Below, in pieces: positions 18,770-31,395 of a stretch of 64,000 nucleotides of DNA (positions within the stretch are counted from its first letter, which is position 1; each line of letters begins with the position of its first letter). This stretch comes from Lysobacter sp. cf310. GTDB lineage: Bacteria; Pseudomonadota; Gammaproteobacteria; Xanthomonadales; Xanthomonadaceae. The stretch lies in contig NZ_FOSS01000004.1 of NCBI RefSeq assembly GCF_900114355.1, positions 26,238-90,237 on the forward strand, in the 5' to 3' direction. A program made the translations under genes and the position numbers. The notes under the pieces are model-generated. The model saw only the letters and a program-made list of their open reading frames with translations. It made no database searches and was not told the origin of the DNA.

Positions 18770-19408
18770 TCAGTGCGCCGGCTTGGCCTTGGGCGCGTGC
18801 GCCATCAGCTTGTCGGTCATGGCGATGCCGATCGCCGAGACGATGAAGACCATGTGGATGATGGTCTGCCACATCACGCCGGTGGAGGTCGAAGTGGTGC
18901 ACTTGGCCACCACGTCCTTCATGCCCGCGGCGACCGCGTCGGCGGCCGCACGGCTGGCGTTGATCGCCTCCAGCGTGTTGCACATCGGCAGGCCCAGGTC
19001 GCCGGCGGCGATGAAGGTCTTGAGCAGGTGGATCGAGGAGATGCCGATGATCGCCATCGCCAGCTTGACCTTGAGCACCGAGGCGTTGACGTGGCTCAGC
19101 CACTCCGGCTGGTCCGGGTGCCCTTCCAGGCGCAGGCGCGAAACGAAGGTTTCGTAGCCGCCCACGATCACCATCACCAGCAGGTTGGAGATCATCACCA
19201 CGTCGATCAGGCCCAGCACGATCAGCATGATCCCCTGCTCGTTCAGGGTGTTGGCGCCGTGGATCAGGTGCCACAGTTCCTTGATGAACAAGAACACGTA
19301 GACGCCTTGGGCGACGATCAGGCCCAGGTACAACGGCAGCTGCAGCCAGCGCGAGCTGAAGATCAGCGCGGGCAGCGGATTGAGGCGTTCGGTACGCTCG
19401 ACGGTCAT
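18770..19408 (-). CDS. UPF0114 (YqhA-like) inner-membrane protein
   Basis: A 212-residue membrane protein with four helices at roughly residues 18-40, 58-78, 115-135 and 175-195. The segments FSSRWLQLPLYLGLIVAQ, NLLVMVIVGGYETFVSRL and LKVKLAMAIIGISSIHLLKTF match the UPF0114 family (E. coli YqhA), whose function is not established. The 212-residue length includes an extra loop with three cysteines compared with the 164-residue E. coli protein. Start at 19408 (MTVERTERLNPLP). Divergent from the GST gene. Confidence 0.9.
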   Translation of the reverse strand: MTVERTERLNPLPALIFSSRWLQLPLYLGLIVAQGVYVFLFIKELWHLIHGANTLNEQGIMLIVLGLIDVVMISNLLVMVIVGGYETFVSRLRLEGHPDQPEWLSHVNASVLKVKLAMAIIGISSIHLLKTFIAAGDLGLPMCNTLEAINASRAAADAVAAGMKDVVAKCTTSTSTGVMWQTIIHMVFIVSAIGIAMTDKLMAHAPKAKPAH

Positions 19409-19598
19409 GCGAGGGCCTGGCGGGCTGGTGTCAAAGGCCGCCCAGGGTAACGGCGCGCCCATGACCGCGCCAAGTCGCCGCCTGAACGAAGCGCCCCGCC
19501 AGCGCGGCCGCACGGCCGGAACGCGGCGTTCCCCACCGGCCGGGACCGCCGCCCGGCGCTGCGCTTACACTCGCCCTTCGTCCCCGCTCGGCCCGCCC

Positions 19599-23388
<3,790 letters not shown>

Positions 23389-23397
23389 GACGCAGGC

Positions 23398-23934
23398 TTA
23401 TCGGGAGCGACGGGCGACCGTATCCTCAACTGTCTGCACCAGCGCGGGGGCGGCGTCCAAACCGGCGACGTCGCGCATTGGCAATTCGGGCAGCTCGCTG
23501 TCGTCGACCCACTCGGCGTCGCGCGGATCGCTGACGCCACCGGTGATCGTGATGAACTCGAGCTCGGTCGGTTCGCATTCCACAGTCTCGGCGACCGGCA
23601 GCAAAGGCGCGGTGGCGACCGGCGTGGCGGAGGGTTCGATGGTCGTCGGCGCCAACAGCGACGGCGGATCAGCGGCGAACGCACCGCCCGACACCAAAGT
23701 CGCGGCGATCGCGATGCCGAAGCCGGCGCCGCGACGCAGCGGGGCCGGCCTGGGGACACGGTAGGACACGCAGATCGGCCCGAACGCCGCCTGCAGCAGC
23801 GTACGTCGCTCCGCCTCGCTCAAACCGTCCAGGGCATGCACCTGGGTCTTGCAATGGCCGCAGTAACCGTTCAAGCGACGCAGTTCGTCGATGCCGAGCG
23901 GGCAGGGCTGGTCGATCTTGGGTGCCAAGGCCAT
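23398..23934 (-). CDS. Zinc-ribbon-like membrane-anchored protein, copy 1
   Basis: A 178-residue protein with an N-terminal cytosolic cysteine module (Cys11 in PCPLG, Cys25 and Cys28 in YCGHCK, Cys55 in PICVSY), then a hydrophobic segment FGIAIAATLVSGGAFAA at about residues 71-87 that resembles an internal signal sequence, then a Pro/Ala/acidic tail. The module resembles the C-terminal or N-terminal cysteine modules with CxxC-k-x-V-h seen in many uncharacterised proteins, especially in Bacteroidetes; function unknown. Its neighbour at 23975-24526 is a clear paralogue with all four cysteines at identical positions. Confidence 0.78.
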   Translation of the reverse strand: MALAPKIDQPCPLGIDELRRLNGYCGHCKTQVHALDGLSEAERRTLLQAAFGPICVSYRVPRPAPLRRGAGFGIAIAATLVSGGAFAADPPSLLAPTTIEPSATPVATAPLLPVAETVECEPTELEFITITGGVSDPRDAEWVDDSELPELPMRDVAGLDAAPALVQTVEDTVARRSR

Positions 23935-23974
23935 GGCGAGCGTTCCTGCGAGGGTGGGATACGGTCGTTAACGG

Positions 23975-24526
23975 CTAACGCGTGGAAACGGGGTTGCCCT
24001 TGCGGTCGACGGCGTCGGCGCGATCGAGCGCAGCCGTCGCGTCGTCCAGCGCGGCGGCCTCGCGCATCGGCAGTTCGGGCAGATCGCTGTCGTCGACCCA
24101 GTGCGCGTCCTGCGGATCGCTGACGCCGCCCACCGTGATGAACTCCAGGCCCGGATCTTCTTCCTCGCAATTCTGGACCGGCGCGGGTTCCAGCAGGGGC
24201 GACGCGGCGGAAACAGGCGTGGCCTGCTCGCTCGCTGCGACGGGCAACAAGGAAGGCGGATCGGCCGCGAACGCGCCGCCGGAGACCAGGGTGGCCGCAA
24301 TCGCGATCCCGAAGCCGGCGCCGCGACGCGAGACGCTGCGGCGAGGCGTGCGGTAGGACACGCAAATCGAGCCTTCGGCCGAGCGCAGCAAGGCCCGGCG
24401 TTCGTCGTCGCTCATCGCATCCAGCGCATGCACGTGTTTGTCGCAGCGCCCGCAGTGGCCGTCCAGCCGGCGTTGCTCGTCGATGCCCAACGGACACGGC
24501 GAATCGATCTTCGGCACCTGAGCCAT
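23975..24526 (-). CDS. Zinc-ribbon-like membrane-anchored protein, copy 2
   Basis: A 183-residue paralogue of the downstream 23398-23934 gene. Cys11, Cys25, Cys28 and Cys55 are conserved, the hydrophobic segment RRGAGFGIAIAATLVSGGAF is identical, and both tails contain a xWVDDSxLPELPMR motif near residue 155. The conserved tail suggests the periplasmic part is also functional. Start at 24526, the family-like M-A-x-x-P-K-I-D. The two form a tandem duplication with a 40-base gap and are probably one operon. Family function not recognised. Confidence 0.78.
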   Translation of the reverse strand: MAQVPKIDSPCPLGIDEQRRLDGHCGRCDKHVHALDAMSDDERRALLRSAEGSICVSYRTPRRSVSRRGAGFGIAIAATLVSGGAFAADPPSLLPVAASEQATPVSAASPLLEPAPVQNCEEEDPGLEFITVGGVSDPQDAHWVDDSDLPELPMREAAALDDATAALDRADAVDRKGNPVSTR

Positions 24527-24638
24527 GGCATCCCCCTCTTTCCTGCGTTTTACCACGGCGCCTGCGCCCCGGCGTACCGCCTTGGCGCGAAGCCCAGGAC
24601 TGCGGATACTGCGTCCATACGCACTAGGGAATGTCCGC

Positions 24639-25157
24639 ATGTCCGTCGTCCCGCCGCCCCTGCCCCAGCGCGACTGGGCGCAACGCAATCGTCTGTGGCT
24701 GCTGCCGCTGCTGGCGGTGCTGTGCCTGGTGGTGCCGCTGGCCATCGTAGGCGGCGTGTTCTCGATGATCATGAAGGACATGAAGTCCCACCCTGCCTAC
24801 GTCGAAGCGGTGACGCGGGCGCGCAACGATCCCCAGGTCGCCGCCGCGCTGGGCAGGCCGATCGAGACCGGCATGTTCGTGATGGGCAGCGTCAGCGGCA
24901 AGGACCAAGGCCATGCCTATCTCGAGATCCCGCTGGTCGGCGCCAAGGCCGAAGCCAAGCTGACGGTGGCGGCGCTCAACGAGGGCAAGGGCTGGGAGTA
25001 CGCGACCATGCTGGTGCGGCTGGCGGACGGACGCGAGATTTCGCTGATCCCGACCACCGCGCCGGTCCTGGGCGAGTCGTCCGGCCCACCCGGCTGCGAC
25101 CGGCCCGCGTCCGATGCCGACGATTCCGAGGCTTCCGGCGACGCCGACGACGCCTGA
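24639..25157 (+). CDS. Coa1-like membrane protein
   Basis: A 172-residue protein with one membrane helix (about residues 18-42) and a domain of the cytochrome-oxidase-assembly-factor-1 type: SHPAYVEAVTRARNDPQVAAALG followed by beta strands (GHAYLEIPLVG, AKLTVAALNEGKGWEY). In bacteria this domain occurs in uncharacterised proteins, so an oxidase-assembly role is only a family-based possibility. An acidic tail of Asp/Ser/Ala follows. Start MSVVPPPLPQRDW; the upstream in-frame ATG at 24525 overlaps the divergent gene and is not preferred. Confidence 0.72.
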   Translation: MSVVPPPLPQRDWAQRNRLWLLPLLAVLCLVVPLAIVGGVFSMIMKDMKSHPAYVEAVTRARNDPQVAAALGRPIETGMFVMGSVSGKDQGHAYLEIPLVGAKAEAKLTVAALNEGKGWEYATMLVRLADGREISLIPTTAPVLGESSGPPGCDRPASDADDSEASGDADDA

Positions 25158-25241
25158 TTCGCGGTACGTGACCTACGGCGCATGCCCGCGCCGGGCTTGG
25201 GGCCTATGGTCGGCGGACCTCCCACCGGCCCTCCGTCGCCC

Positions 25242-27044
25242 ATGAAGACCCTCGCTCTCGCGATTTCCCTGGCGCTGCTCGCGCCGACCGCCGCGCTCGC
25301 CGCGCAGGCGGCCGCCAAACCCGCCGCTGCCGCCACGAAACCCGTACCGGCCTGGGTCACCACCAGCAACGGCTACGCCCAGATCCTGCTCAAGGCGCAG
25401 GGCGAGTTCGCGCCGGAGCAGATGTCGTTCTTCGGCGTGCCCGGCTTCGACGAGCGCGTCGCCGACCTCAAGCCCGATACCGGCAAGCGCTATCGCGCCA
25501 CCATCGCCCAGGCGCGCGAGGAGCTGCGCGGCAAGCTCCAGCTCGAGCGCAACCCGGACGTGCGCCAGGACCTGGAGATCATGATCGCCGCCGCCGATCA
25601 GAGCATCGCCGGCAGCGAGATCAACGAACGCCTGACCCTGCCGTGGAACGACGCGCCGCAGATGGTGTTCCAGGGCATGCAGGGCCTGCTGTCCGATCAG
25701 ACCCCGCCGGAGCGTCGCGCGCGCGCGCTGGCGCGCCTGAAGAACTACGTCGGCCAGGGCGCCGACGCCACGCCGATCACGGTGCTCGCGCGCCAGCGCT
25801 ACGAAGAGCGCGCGACCGATGCCGCCAAGCTGCGTCCGACCAAGCTGGAGGTCGAGCAGGCGCTGGGCAACGTCGAGACCTACGCGGCCGGCATCCGCAA
25901 GCTGTTCGAGAAGTACAAGATCGCCGACGCCGAGCCGGCGCTGAAGGCGATGGAGCAGCAGTTCAAGGACTACGCGGCCTGGGCGCGCGCCACCGTGCTG
26001 CCGCAGGCGCGCACCGACAACCGCCTGCCGCCGGAGCTGTACGCGTTCGGGCTCAAGCAGTACGGCATCGACGTCGACCCGCAGCTGCTGATCCGCCGCG
26101 CCCAGGTCGAGTTCATGGAAACCCGCGCGGCGATGCGCCAGCTCGCGCCGCTGGTCGCGCAGGCCAAGGGCTTGAGCGGCATCGACGGCCACGACTACGT
26201 CGCGGTCATCGGTGCGCTGAAGAAGAACAGCATCCCCAACGATCAGCTGGAAGCGCGCTACCGCACGGTGATCGACGCGATCGATCCGATCATCCGCAAG
26301 GAGAAGATCGTCGACGTACCGCAGCGCCCGATGGTGATGCGCCTGGGCAGCGAGGCCGAATCGGCGGCGCAGCCGGCACCGCATTTCCTGCCGGCGCCGC
26401 TGATCGGCAACACCGGCCAGCAGGGCCAGTTCGTGCTGCCGATCGCCGTGCCGAATCCCGACGGCAGCAGCCTGCACTACGACGACTTCAACTTCGACTC
26501 GGTGGCCTGGACCCTGTCCGCGCACGAGGGCCGTCCCGGCCACGAGCTGCAGTTCACCGCCATGGTCGAGCGCGGCATCTCGCTGGCGCGCACCATGTTC
26601 GCGTTCAACTCGGTCAACGTCGAAGGCTGGGCGCTGTACGCCGAAGCCGAGATGGTGCCGTACGAGCCGGTGGACGGTCAGCTGATCGCGCTGCAGTTCC
26701 GCCTGATGCGCGCCGCGCGCGCGATGCTGGACCCGATGCTCAACCTGGGCATGACCGACCGCGAAAGCGCGGGCAAGGTGCTGCGCGAGCAGGTCGGCCT
26801 GTCGCCGGCGATGACCAAGCAGGAACTGGACCGCTACACCTTCAACGCGCCCGGCCAGGCCGGCAGCTACTTCTACGGCTACAGCCGCATCCTCGAGCTG
26901 CGCATGGAAACCGAGCTGGCGCTGGGCGACAAGTTCGACCGCCTGGCGTTCAACAACTTCCTGCTCGACCAGGGCCTGCTGCCGCCGGACCAGCTGGCCA
27001 AGGCGGTGCGCGAGAACTTCGTGCCGGCACAGCGCAAGCGCTGA
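25242..27044 (+). CDS. Exported DUF885-family putative metallopeptidase
   Basis: A 600-residue exported protein with a signal peptide MKTLALAISLALLAPTAALA. The C-terminal DUF885 domain has a zinc-like motif HEGRPGHE (His428, Glu429, His434) and a following glutamate in VEGWALYAEAEM, the expected third ligand. Members of the family are predicted carboxypeptidase-like metallopeptidases. The start at 25242 was chosen for the signal peptide. Monocistronic, ending in a strong terminator at 27058-27090. Confidence 0.9.
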   Translation: MKTLALAISLALLAPTAALAAQAAAKPAAAATKPVPAWVTTSNGYAQILLKAQGEFAPEQMSFFGVPGFDERVADLKPDTGKRYRATIAQAREELRGKLQLERNPDVRQDLEIMIAAADQSIAGSEINERLTLPWNDAPQMVFQGMQGLLSDQTPPERRARALARLKNYVGQGADATPITVLARQRYEERATDAAKLRPTKLEVEQALGNVETYAAGIRKLFEKYKIADAEPALKAMEQQFKDYAAWARATVLPQARTDNRLPPELYAFGLKQYGIDVDPQLLIRRAQVEFMETRAAMRQLAPLVAQAKGLSGIDGHDYVAVIGALKKNSIPNDQLEARYRTVIDAIDPIIRKEKIVDVPQRPMVMRLGSEAESAAQPAPHFLPAPLIGNTGQQGQFVLPIAVPNPDGSSLHYDDFNFDSVAWTLSAHEGRPGHELQFTAMVERGISLARTMFAFNSVNVEGWALYAEAEMVPYEPVDGQLIALQFRLMRAARAMLDPMLNLGMTDRESAGKVLREQVGLSPAMTKQELDRYTFNAPGQAGSYFYGYSRILELRMETELALGDKFDRLAFNNFLLDQGLLPPDQLAKAVRENFVPAQRKR

Positions 27045-27057
27045 TCGGTCGCGAGCC

Positions 27058-27090
27058 ACAGGCCGCGGGAGCCCGTCTCCCGCGGCCTGT
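27058..27090 (+). terminator. Rho-independent terminator after the DUF885 gene
   Basis: A perfect 14-bp stem (ACAGGCCGCGGGAG / CTCCCGCGGCCTGT) with a 5-base loop is followed by TCGTTT on the plus strand. It lies 13 bases past the stop codon. Confidence 0.85.
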
Positions 27091-27135
27091 TCGTTTCAGG
27101 CCGTCGCGCACCGCCGCATGCGCTTGCGCGTCGGC

Positions 27136-29433
27136 TCAGTAATTCAAGGTCGGCGTCAGCAGATGCAGGCCGAACACGAAGCCGACCAGGAGCGTGCAGG
27201 CCAGCGCGATCAGGCCGGCGCCCAGGCGATGCCAACGGTCGCGCGGCGCGCGCCAGACCTGGATCGCGTTCGCGATCGCGAGCGCGGCGATCGGCAGCGA
27301 CAGCAGGGCCAGGCACTGGGCGAGGCGGATCCAGCCGTCCAGGCCGCCGTCGAGCAGGGCCATGTCGGCATCGGCGCGCGCCAGCAGCCATAGCCACAAA
27401 CCGGCCATGGCCAGGTTCGAGAGCAGGCCCAGCCGCGTCGCCAGGCGCAGGCGGCGCGCGCGCCGATCCAGGGCCAGGCGCTGGCCGTAGTGGCGACGCA
27501 GCAAAGCCGCCGACGGCCACAGCAGCGCCATCAGGGCATGCACCGCCAGCACGCCCAGCAACAAGGGCAGCGACCAACCCGCCGAACGCCAGGCCGGCAC
27601 CGGCTGCAGCCATACCGCCGGCGGATGCGCATCGCTGGCGACCGCGATCACCCGACCGCGATCGAGCTTCGCGGCCAGCAGCGCGTCGCCGTCGACCTCG
27701 CGCCAGACATAGGGCCGCACCTCGCGCCAGCGTCGCGGCCGATCGTCGGCGCCGCGCAGCGACGAGACCGTCAGGCTGCCGTCGTCGTGCAGCGCGATCC
27801 GGGTCTGCGACAGATAGCCGGCGAGCGCGAAGACGTTGTCGAACGAGCCGCGGCTGCTTTCGTAGCGGCCGACCAGTTGGCGGCCGTGCGTTGCGGCGCT
27901 GGCCAGGGTCGGCTCGGGTTTGCCCGCACGCGGGAAATAGCGCTGCTTGAAGCCGCGCACCACCTCGCGACGCAGCGCCGCCGCGCTCGCGGCCGGTCCG
28001 TCCACCGACACGAACAAGCCGACCTGCGACTGGGGAAACAGCAGCAGACTGCTCTGGAACGCCTCGGTGGCGCCGTCGTGACCGATCGTGAGCACACCGT
28101 TGTGGTCGTTGCGGAAGTAGCCCAGCGCCATCGCGTTCAAAGCCGGCAACGCGCGATACGCCGGCGCGTGCATGCGTCGCGCGGTGTCGGGCTGCAGCAG
28201 CACCGCTTCGCCCAGGCGGCCTTCGCCGAGCTGCATCAGCATGAAGCGCGCCATGTCATCGGCCGAGGCCGACAGGCCGCCCGCGGGCGCCGGATTGACC
28301 AGCTCGAACGCGCGCGCCGGCGCGTGGCGGCCGTCGCGGTAGGCGCCGGCCAGGTCCGGCGCCAGCGCCTTGGGCAGCGGCTGGCGGAAGCTGGAGCGGT
28401 ACATGCCCAAGGGGCGCAGCACTTCGGCCTCGATGTAATCCTCGTAGCGCTGACGGGTCACGCGCTCGATCACATAGCCGGCCAACGCGGCGCCGTAGTT
28501 GGAATAGGCCGGCACCTCGCCGGGCGCGAACACGCGCGCGGGCTGCACCGACTTGAGATAGCGCGCGTTGCCGCGCAGGGCGCGCGCATCGGCCGCGAAC
28601 AGATGCTTCAGCGATTCCTCGAAGCCCGCGGTGTGCGTCATCAGCTGGCGCATGGTCACCGGCCGGCCGCGGTAGGGCGGAATCTTGAAATCCAGGTAAC
28701 GGTTGATATCGGCGTCCAGGTCGATGCGGCCGCGTTCGACCTGCTGCATCACCGCGGTCCAGGTGAACAGCTTGGACACCGAGCCCGGACGGAACAGGGT
28801 GCGCGCCGGATCGACCGGGGTGCGGCGGGCGACATCGGCATAGCCGTAGCCCTTGCTCAGCAACAGGCGGCCGTCCTTGACCACGGACAAGGTCACGCCG
28901 GCGATGTCGCTGCGCGCGAGCGCGCTGCCGATCACACCGTCGAAGTAGGCCAGGGCGTCGGCGGCGTCGAGCTGCGGCGCGACGTCGGCCTGCAGCGCGA
29001 TGGCGTCGCCGGGCGCGAGCGCGACCGGATCGGCCAGGAATTCGGGCAAGGGGATCGGCGCTTCCTCTATCGGCGCGACCGCGAGCGCCTCGGCGCCCTC
29101 CGGGGCCGCGGCCGGATCGGCGGCCTCGGGCGCGACGGGCGGCGCCAGCGGCACGGCCTCGCTGCCGGCGCTGCGACTGGGCGCCACGCCGGGGCGCGGG
29201 GTTTCCTGCTCGAACACCACCGCGGCGGGATCGGCCGCAGCCGGCACCGGCTCGTCGGGCGCGGACGCGTCCGCCGGCGGCGGTACGGCGGCGGCTTGCG
29301 GCGGCGCGGCCTGCGCGGCGGCGGCCGGTGGGGCCGCGACGGCCGGCGGCGGCCGCAGCCCCGCGATCGCCAGCGCGAACACCAGCGAGCACAGGCCGAC
29401 CCGACCCATCAGCGACTCCAGCGACTTGGACAC
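27136..29433 (-). CDS. Beta-lactamase-fold serine hydrolase fused to a C-terminal membrane domain
   Basis: About 765 residues: a signal peptide (LCSLVFALAIAGL), an Ala/Pro-rich low-complexity linker of roughly 100 residues, a class C beta-lactamase/PBP-like domain with SVSK as the Ser-x-x-Lys motif and YSNYG as the Tyr-x-Asn motif, a beta-rich segment, and three or four C-terminal membrane helices. Such proteins usually act as D-amino-acid or peptide hydrolases or esterases at the cell envelope, and not as drug-destroying beta-lactamases. The GTG at 29433 has an AGGGGG site; an ATG at 29409 is also possible. Divergent from the XRE-cupin regulator. Confidence 0.88.
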   Translation of the reverse strand: MSKSLESLMGRVGLCSLVFALAIAGLRPPPAVAAPPAAAAQAAPPQAAAVPPPADASAPDEPVPAAADPAAVVFEQETPRPGVAPSRSAGSEAVPLAPPVAPEAADPAAAPEGAEALAVAPIEEAPIPLPEFLADPVALAPGDAIALQADVAPQLDAADALAYFDGVIGSALARSDIAGVTLSVVKDGRLLLSKGYGYADVARRTPVDPARTLFRPGSVSKLFTWTAVMQQVERGRIDLDADINRYLDFKIPPYRGRPVTMRQLMTHTAGFEESLKHLFAADARALRGNARYLKSVQPARVFAPGEVPAYSNYGAALAGYVIERVTRQRYEDYIEAEVLRPLGMYRSSFRQPLPKALAPDLAGAYRDGRHAPARAFELVNPAPAGGLSASADDMARFMLMQLGEGRLGEAVLLQPDTARRMHAPAYRALPALNAMALGYFRNDHNGVLTIGHDGATEAFQSSLLLFPQSQVGLFVSVDGPAASAAALRREVVRGFKQRYFPRAGKPEPTLASAATHGRQLVGRYESSRGSFDNVFALAGYLSQTRIALHDDGSLTVSSLRGADDRPRRWREVRPYVWREVDGDALLAAKLDRGRVIAVASDAHPPAVWLQPVPAWRSAGWSLPLLLGVLAVHALMALLWPSAALLRRHYGQRLALDRRARRLRLATRLGLLSNLAMAGLWLWLLARADADMALLDGGLDGWIRLAQCLALLSLPIAALAIANAIQVWRAPRDRWHRLGAGLIALACTLLVGFVFGLHLLTPTLNY

Positions 29434-29600
29434 CACGACACCCCCTGTGCCGCGATCGGCGGCGCGCCACATCCTAAGCGCCAGAGCCCGCCGCGACCGC
29501 GATTGCGGTAGGATTTTGCCATTACGGACAAACGTTCTCCAAAAGGAATGCGGTGCATGATCGCTTGGCAGGCCTCTCGTCTAGGCCCTAAAGTTCGGCC

Positions 29601-30344
29601 ATGACCTCGACTACACGCGCAGCACGCCCCAAGCGTGACCCGAAAGGCAGTGTCTCCGGCATCGCCTCGCAGCCGGGCGACACCCTGCGCGCCTTGCGCA
29701 CCCAGCGCGGCTGGACCCTGTCGGAACTCAGCGATCGCACCGGCCTGCCGATCTCGACCCTGTCCAAGGTCGAGAACAACCGCATGTCGCTGACCTACGA
29801 CAAGCTGACCCGCATCAGCCGCGGGCTCGAGATCGACATCGCCGATCTGTTCGGCTCGTCCTCGCAAGCTTCGGCGCCGCAGCAGGTGCCGACCGGACGG
29901 CGCAGCATCACCCGCGCCAACGAAGGCTTCGCGATCGACACCGACAACTACGGCCAGCGTTTTCCGGCCTCGGAGCTGCGCCAGAAGCGCTTCACCCCGA
30001 TCGTGGCCGAGATCCGCGCGCGCTCGCTGCAGGAGTTCGGCGAACTGATCCGCCACCCGGGCGAGGAATTCGCGCTGGTGCTGGAGGGCTCGCTGGAGCT
30101 GCACACCGACCTGTACGCGCCGGCGCGTCTGGAAGTGGGCGACTCGATCTACTTCGACAGCAACATGGGCCATGCCTATATCGCCGTCGGCGACGCGACC
30201 TGCCGCGTGCTGTCGGTGTGCACCGAATCGGAACCGCCCGAAAGCCTGCGCGCGACGTATCAGGCCGGCGCGAGCAACGCGCGCGGCCCGAGCGCCGCCA
30301 CCGCGAGCCGACCCGCGCCGACCCGGCGCCGCGCCGCCGGCTGA
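29601..30344 (+). CDS. XRE-family regulator with C-terminal cupin
   Basis: A 247-residue transcription factor. The N-terminal helix-turn-helix is at about residues 28-82 (LRTQRGWTLSELSDRTGLP, STLSKVENN) and a small-ligand-binding cupin lies at about 145-215 (PGEEFALVLEGSLELH, GDSIYFDSNMGHAYIA). The C-terminal tail is Ala/Arg-rich. Members of this HTH-cupin group (PuuR/SutR-like) typically respond to amines or amino-acid-derived metabolites. It is divergent from the serine hydrolase and may regulate it. Target and ligand unknown. Confidence 0.9.
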   Translation: MTSTTRAARPKRDPKGSVSGIASQPGDTLRALRTQRGWTLSELSDRTGLPISTLSKVENNRMSLTYDKLTRISRGLEIDIADLFGSSSQASAPQQVPTGRRSITRANEGFAIDTDNYGQRFPASELRQKRFTPIVAEIRARSLQEFGELIRHPGEEFALVLEGSLELHTDLYAPARLEVGDSIYFDSNMGHAYIAVGDATCRVLSVCTESEPPESLRATYQAGASNARGPSAATASRPAPTRRRAAG

Positions 30345-30541
30345 GCCGGCGCGTCGCGGTCGCGCGCCAGCGCCTCCGCCAATCCGATTCGCCCTGAAAA
30401 CAGCGCCGAATCGTGCGCGCGGCGGCTGGGTGCCGACTCGCTTTCTCGATCGGAAAACAGCCGCCGCAGCGTAAATCCTTGCCGCACCCCCCTACCTCGC
30501 GCAGCGCGACCGCGCGCCCAAAAGCGCAGACCCGACGCGGC

Positions 30542-31225
30542 TCAGCTCACCCGCGACAGCATGCGGCGATGGCCGATCAGGCGCGCCCAACGCGCGCCGA
30601 TATCGCTCATGCACACGTAGGCGGCCTCGCCGGCCAGGCGCAGCAGCATGCGCGGGCCCAGCTGCAATCGCGGCTCGGCCGCGCACAGTTCCCAGTCGAA
30701 ACCGAGCTGGCGCGCGAACAGCGCGCAGCGCGCGAGGTGATAGCGGCTGCTGAGCAAGGTCACCCGCGAGCGCATGCCGTCGCCCAGCAGATGGCGGGCG
30801 TTGCGCAGGTTCTGCAGGGTGTCGCGCGATTCGGCCTCCAGGCGCAGCGGCGCGTCCGGCGACAGGCCGCGCGCGAACAGGCCGCCGCGTGCGACCTCGG
30901 CTTCGCTGGGCTCGTCCGGCGCGCCGCCGCCCAGCAGCACCACGCTGGCCGGCGGACGCTCGCGCCACAGCGACACCGCGCGGTCCAGGCGCGCTTCGAA
31001 ATCGCGGTCGATGCGGCCGCGCGGCGCGTGCTTGCCGAACAGCAGCACGCATTCGCCGAGCTCGGGCTGGCAGGGCGCGTTGCGCGCGACCCGCAGCACG
31101 TGCACGAAGTAACCGACATAGACCAGGCCCGCGCTCAGCGCGCACACCGCCGTGGCGACCGCGCAGGCGTGCAGCACGTCGCGATCGCCGAACAGGGCCA
31201 GGCGGTGGGCGGTACGGCTGGACAT
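30542..31225 (-). CDS. DUF218 (YdcF/SanA-like) membrane-associated protein
   Basis: A 227-residue protein with an N-terminal membrane helix (about residues 20-42) and a DUF218 domain: VLLFGKHAPRGRIDRDFEARLDRAVSLW, VVLLGGG, SRDTLQNLRNARHLL and VTLLSSRYHLARC. The family (SanA/YdcF/ElyC) is linked to envelope integrity, with no firmly established reaction. It lies just upstream of the pigment cluster, divergent from the ketosynthase. Membership in the cluster is uncertain. Confidence 0.85.
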   Translation of the reverse strand: MSSRTAHRLALFGDRDVLHACAVATAVCALSAGLVYVGYFVHVLRVARNAPCQPELGECVLLFGKHAPRGRIDRDFEARLDRAVSLWRERPPASVVLLGGGAPDEPSEAEVARGGLFARGLSPDAPLRLEAESRDTLQNLRNARHLLGDGMRSRVTLLSSRYHLARCALFARQLGFDWELCAAEPRLQLGPRMLLRLAGEAAYVCMSDIGARWARLIGHRRMLSRVS

Positions 31226-31395
31226 GCGCGCAAGCGAAGGAATGACGGCGGGATGCGCAGTCTACGCCCCCGCCCGGGCGTCGCCGCGTGCCGTCGGCCC
31301 GCCCCGCCGCAAGCGCACAGCAAGCTGAACGCCGCGGCGTAATCGCTGCACGCCGCGCTGGCTATACTCCGGCCTCATCTCGCCCGGAGTCCTGC

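Noticed and set aside
27136-29433. A classical drug-resistance beta-lactamase
   Set aside because: The Ser-x-x-Lys and Tyr-x-Asn motifs are shared with many serine hydrolases; the membrane fusion and low-complexity linker do not fit a drug-inactivating AmpC enzyme.
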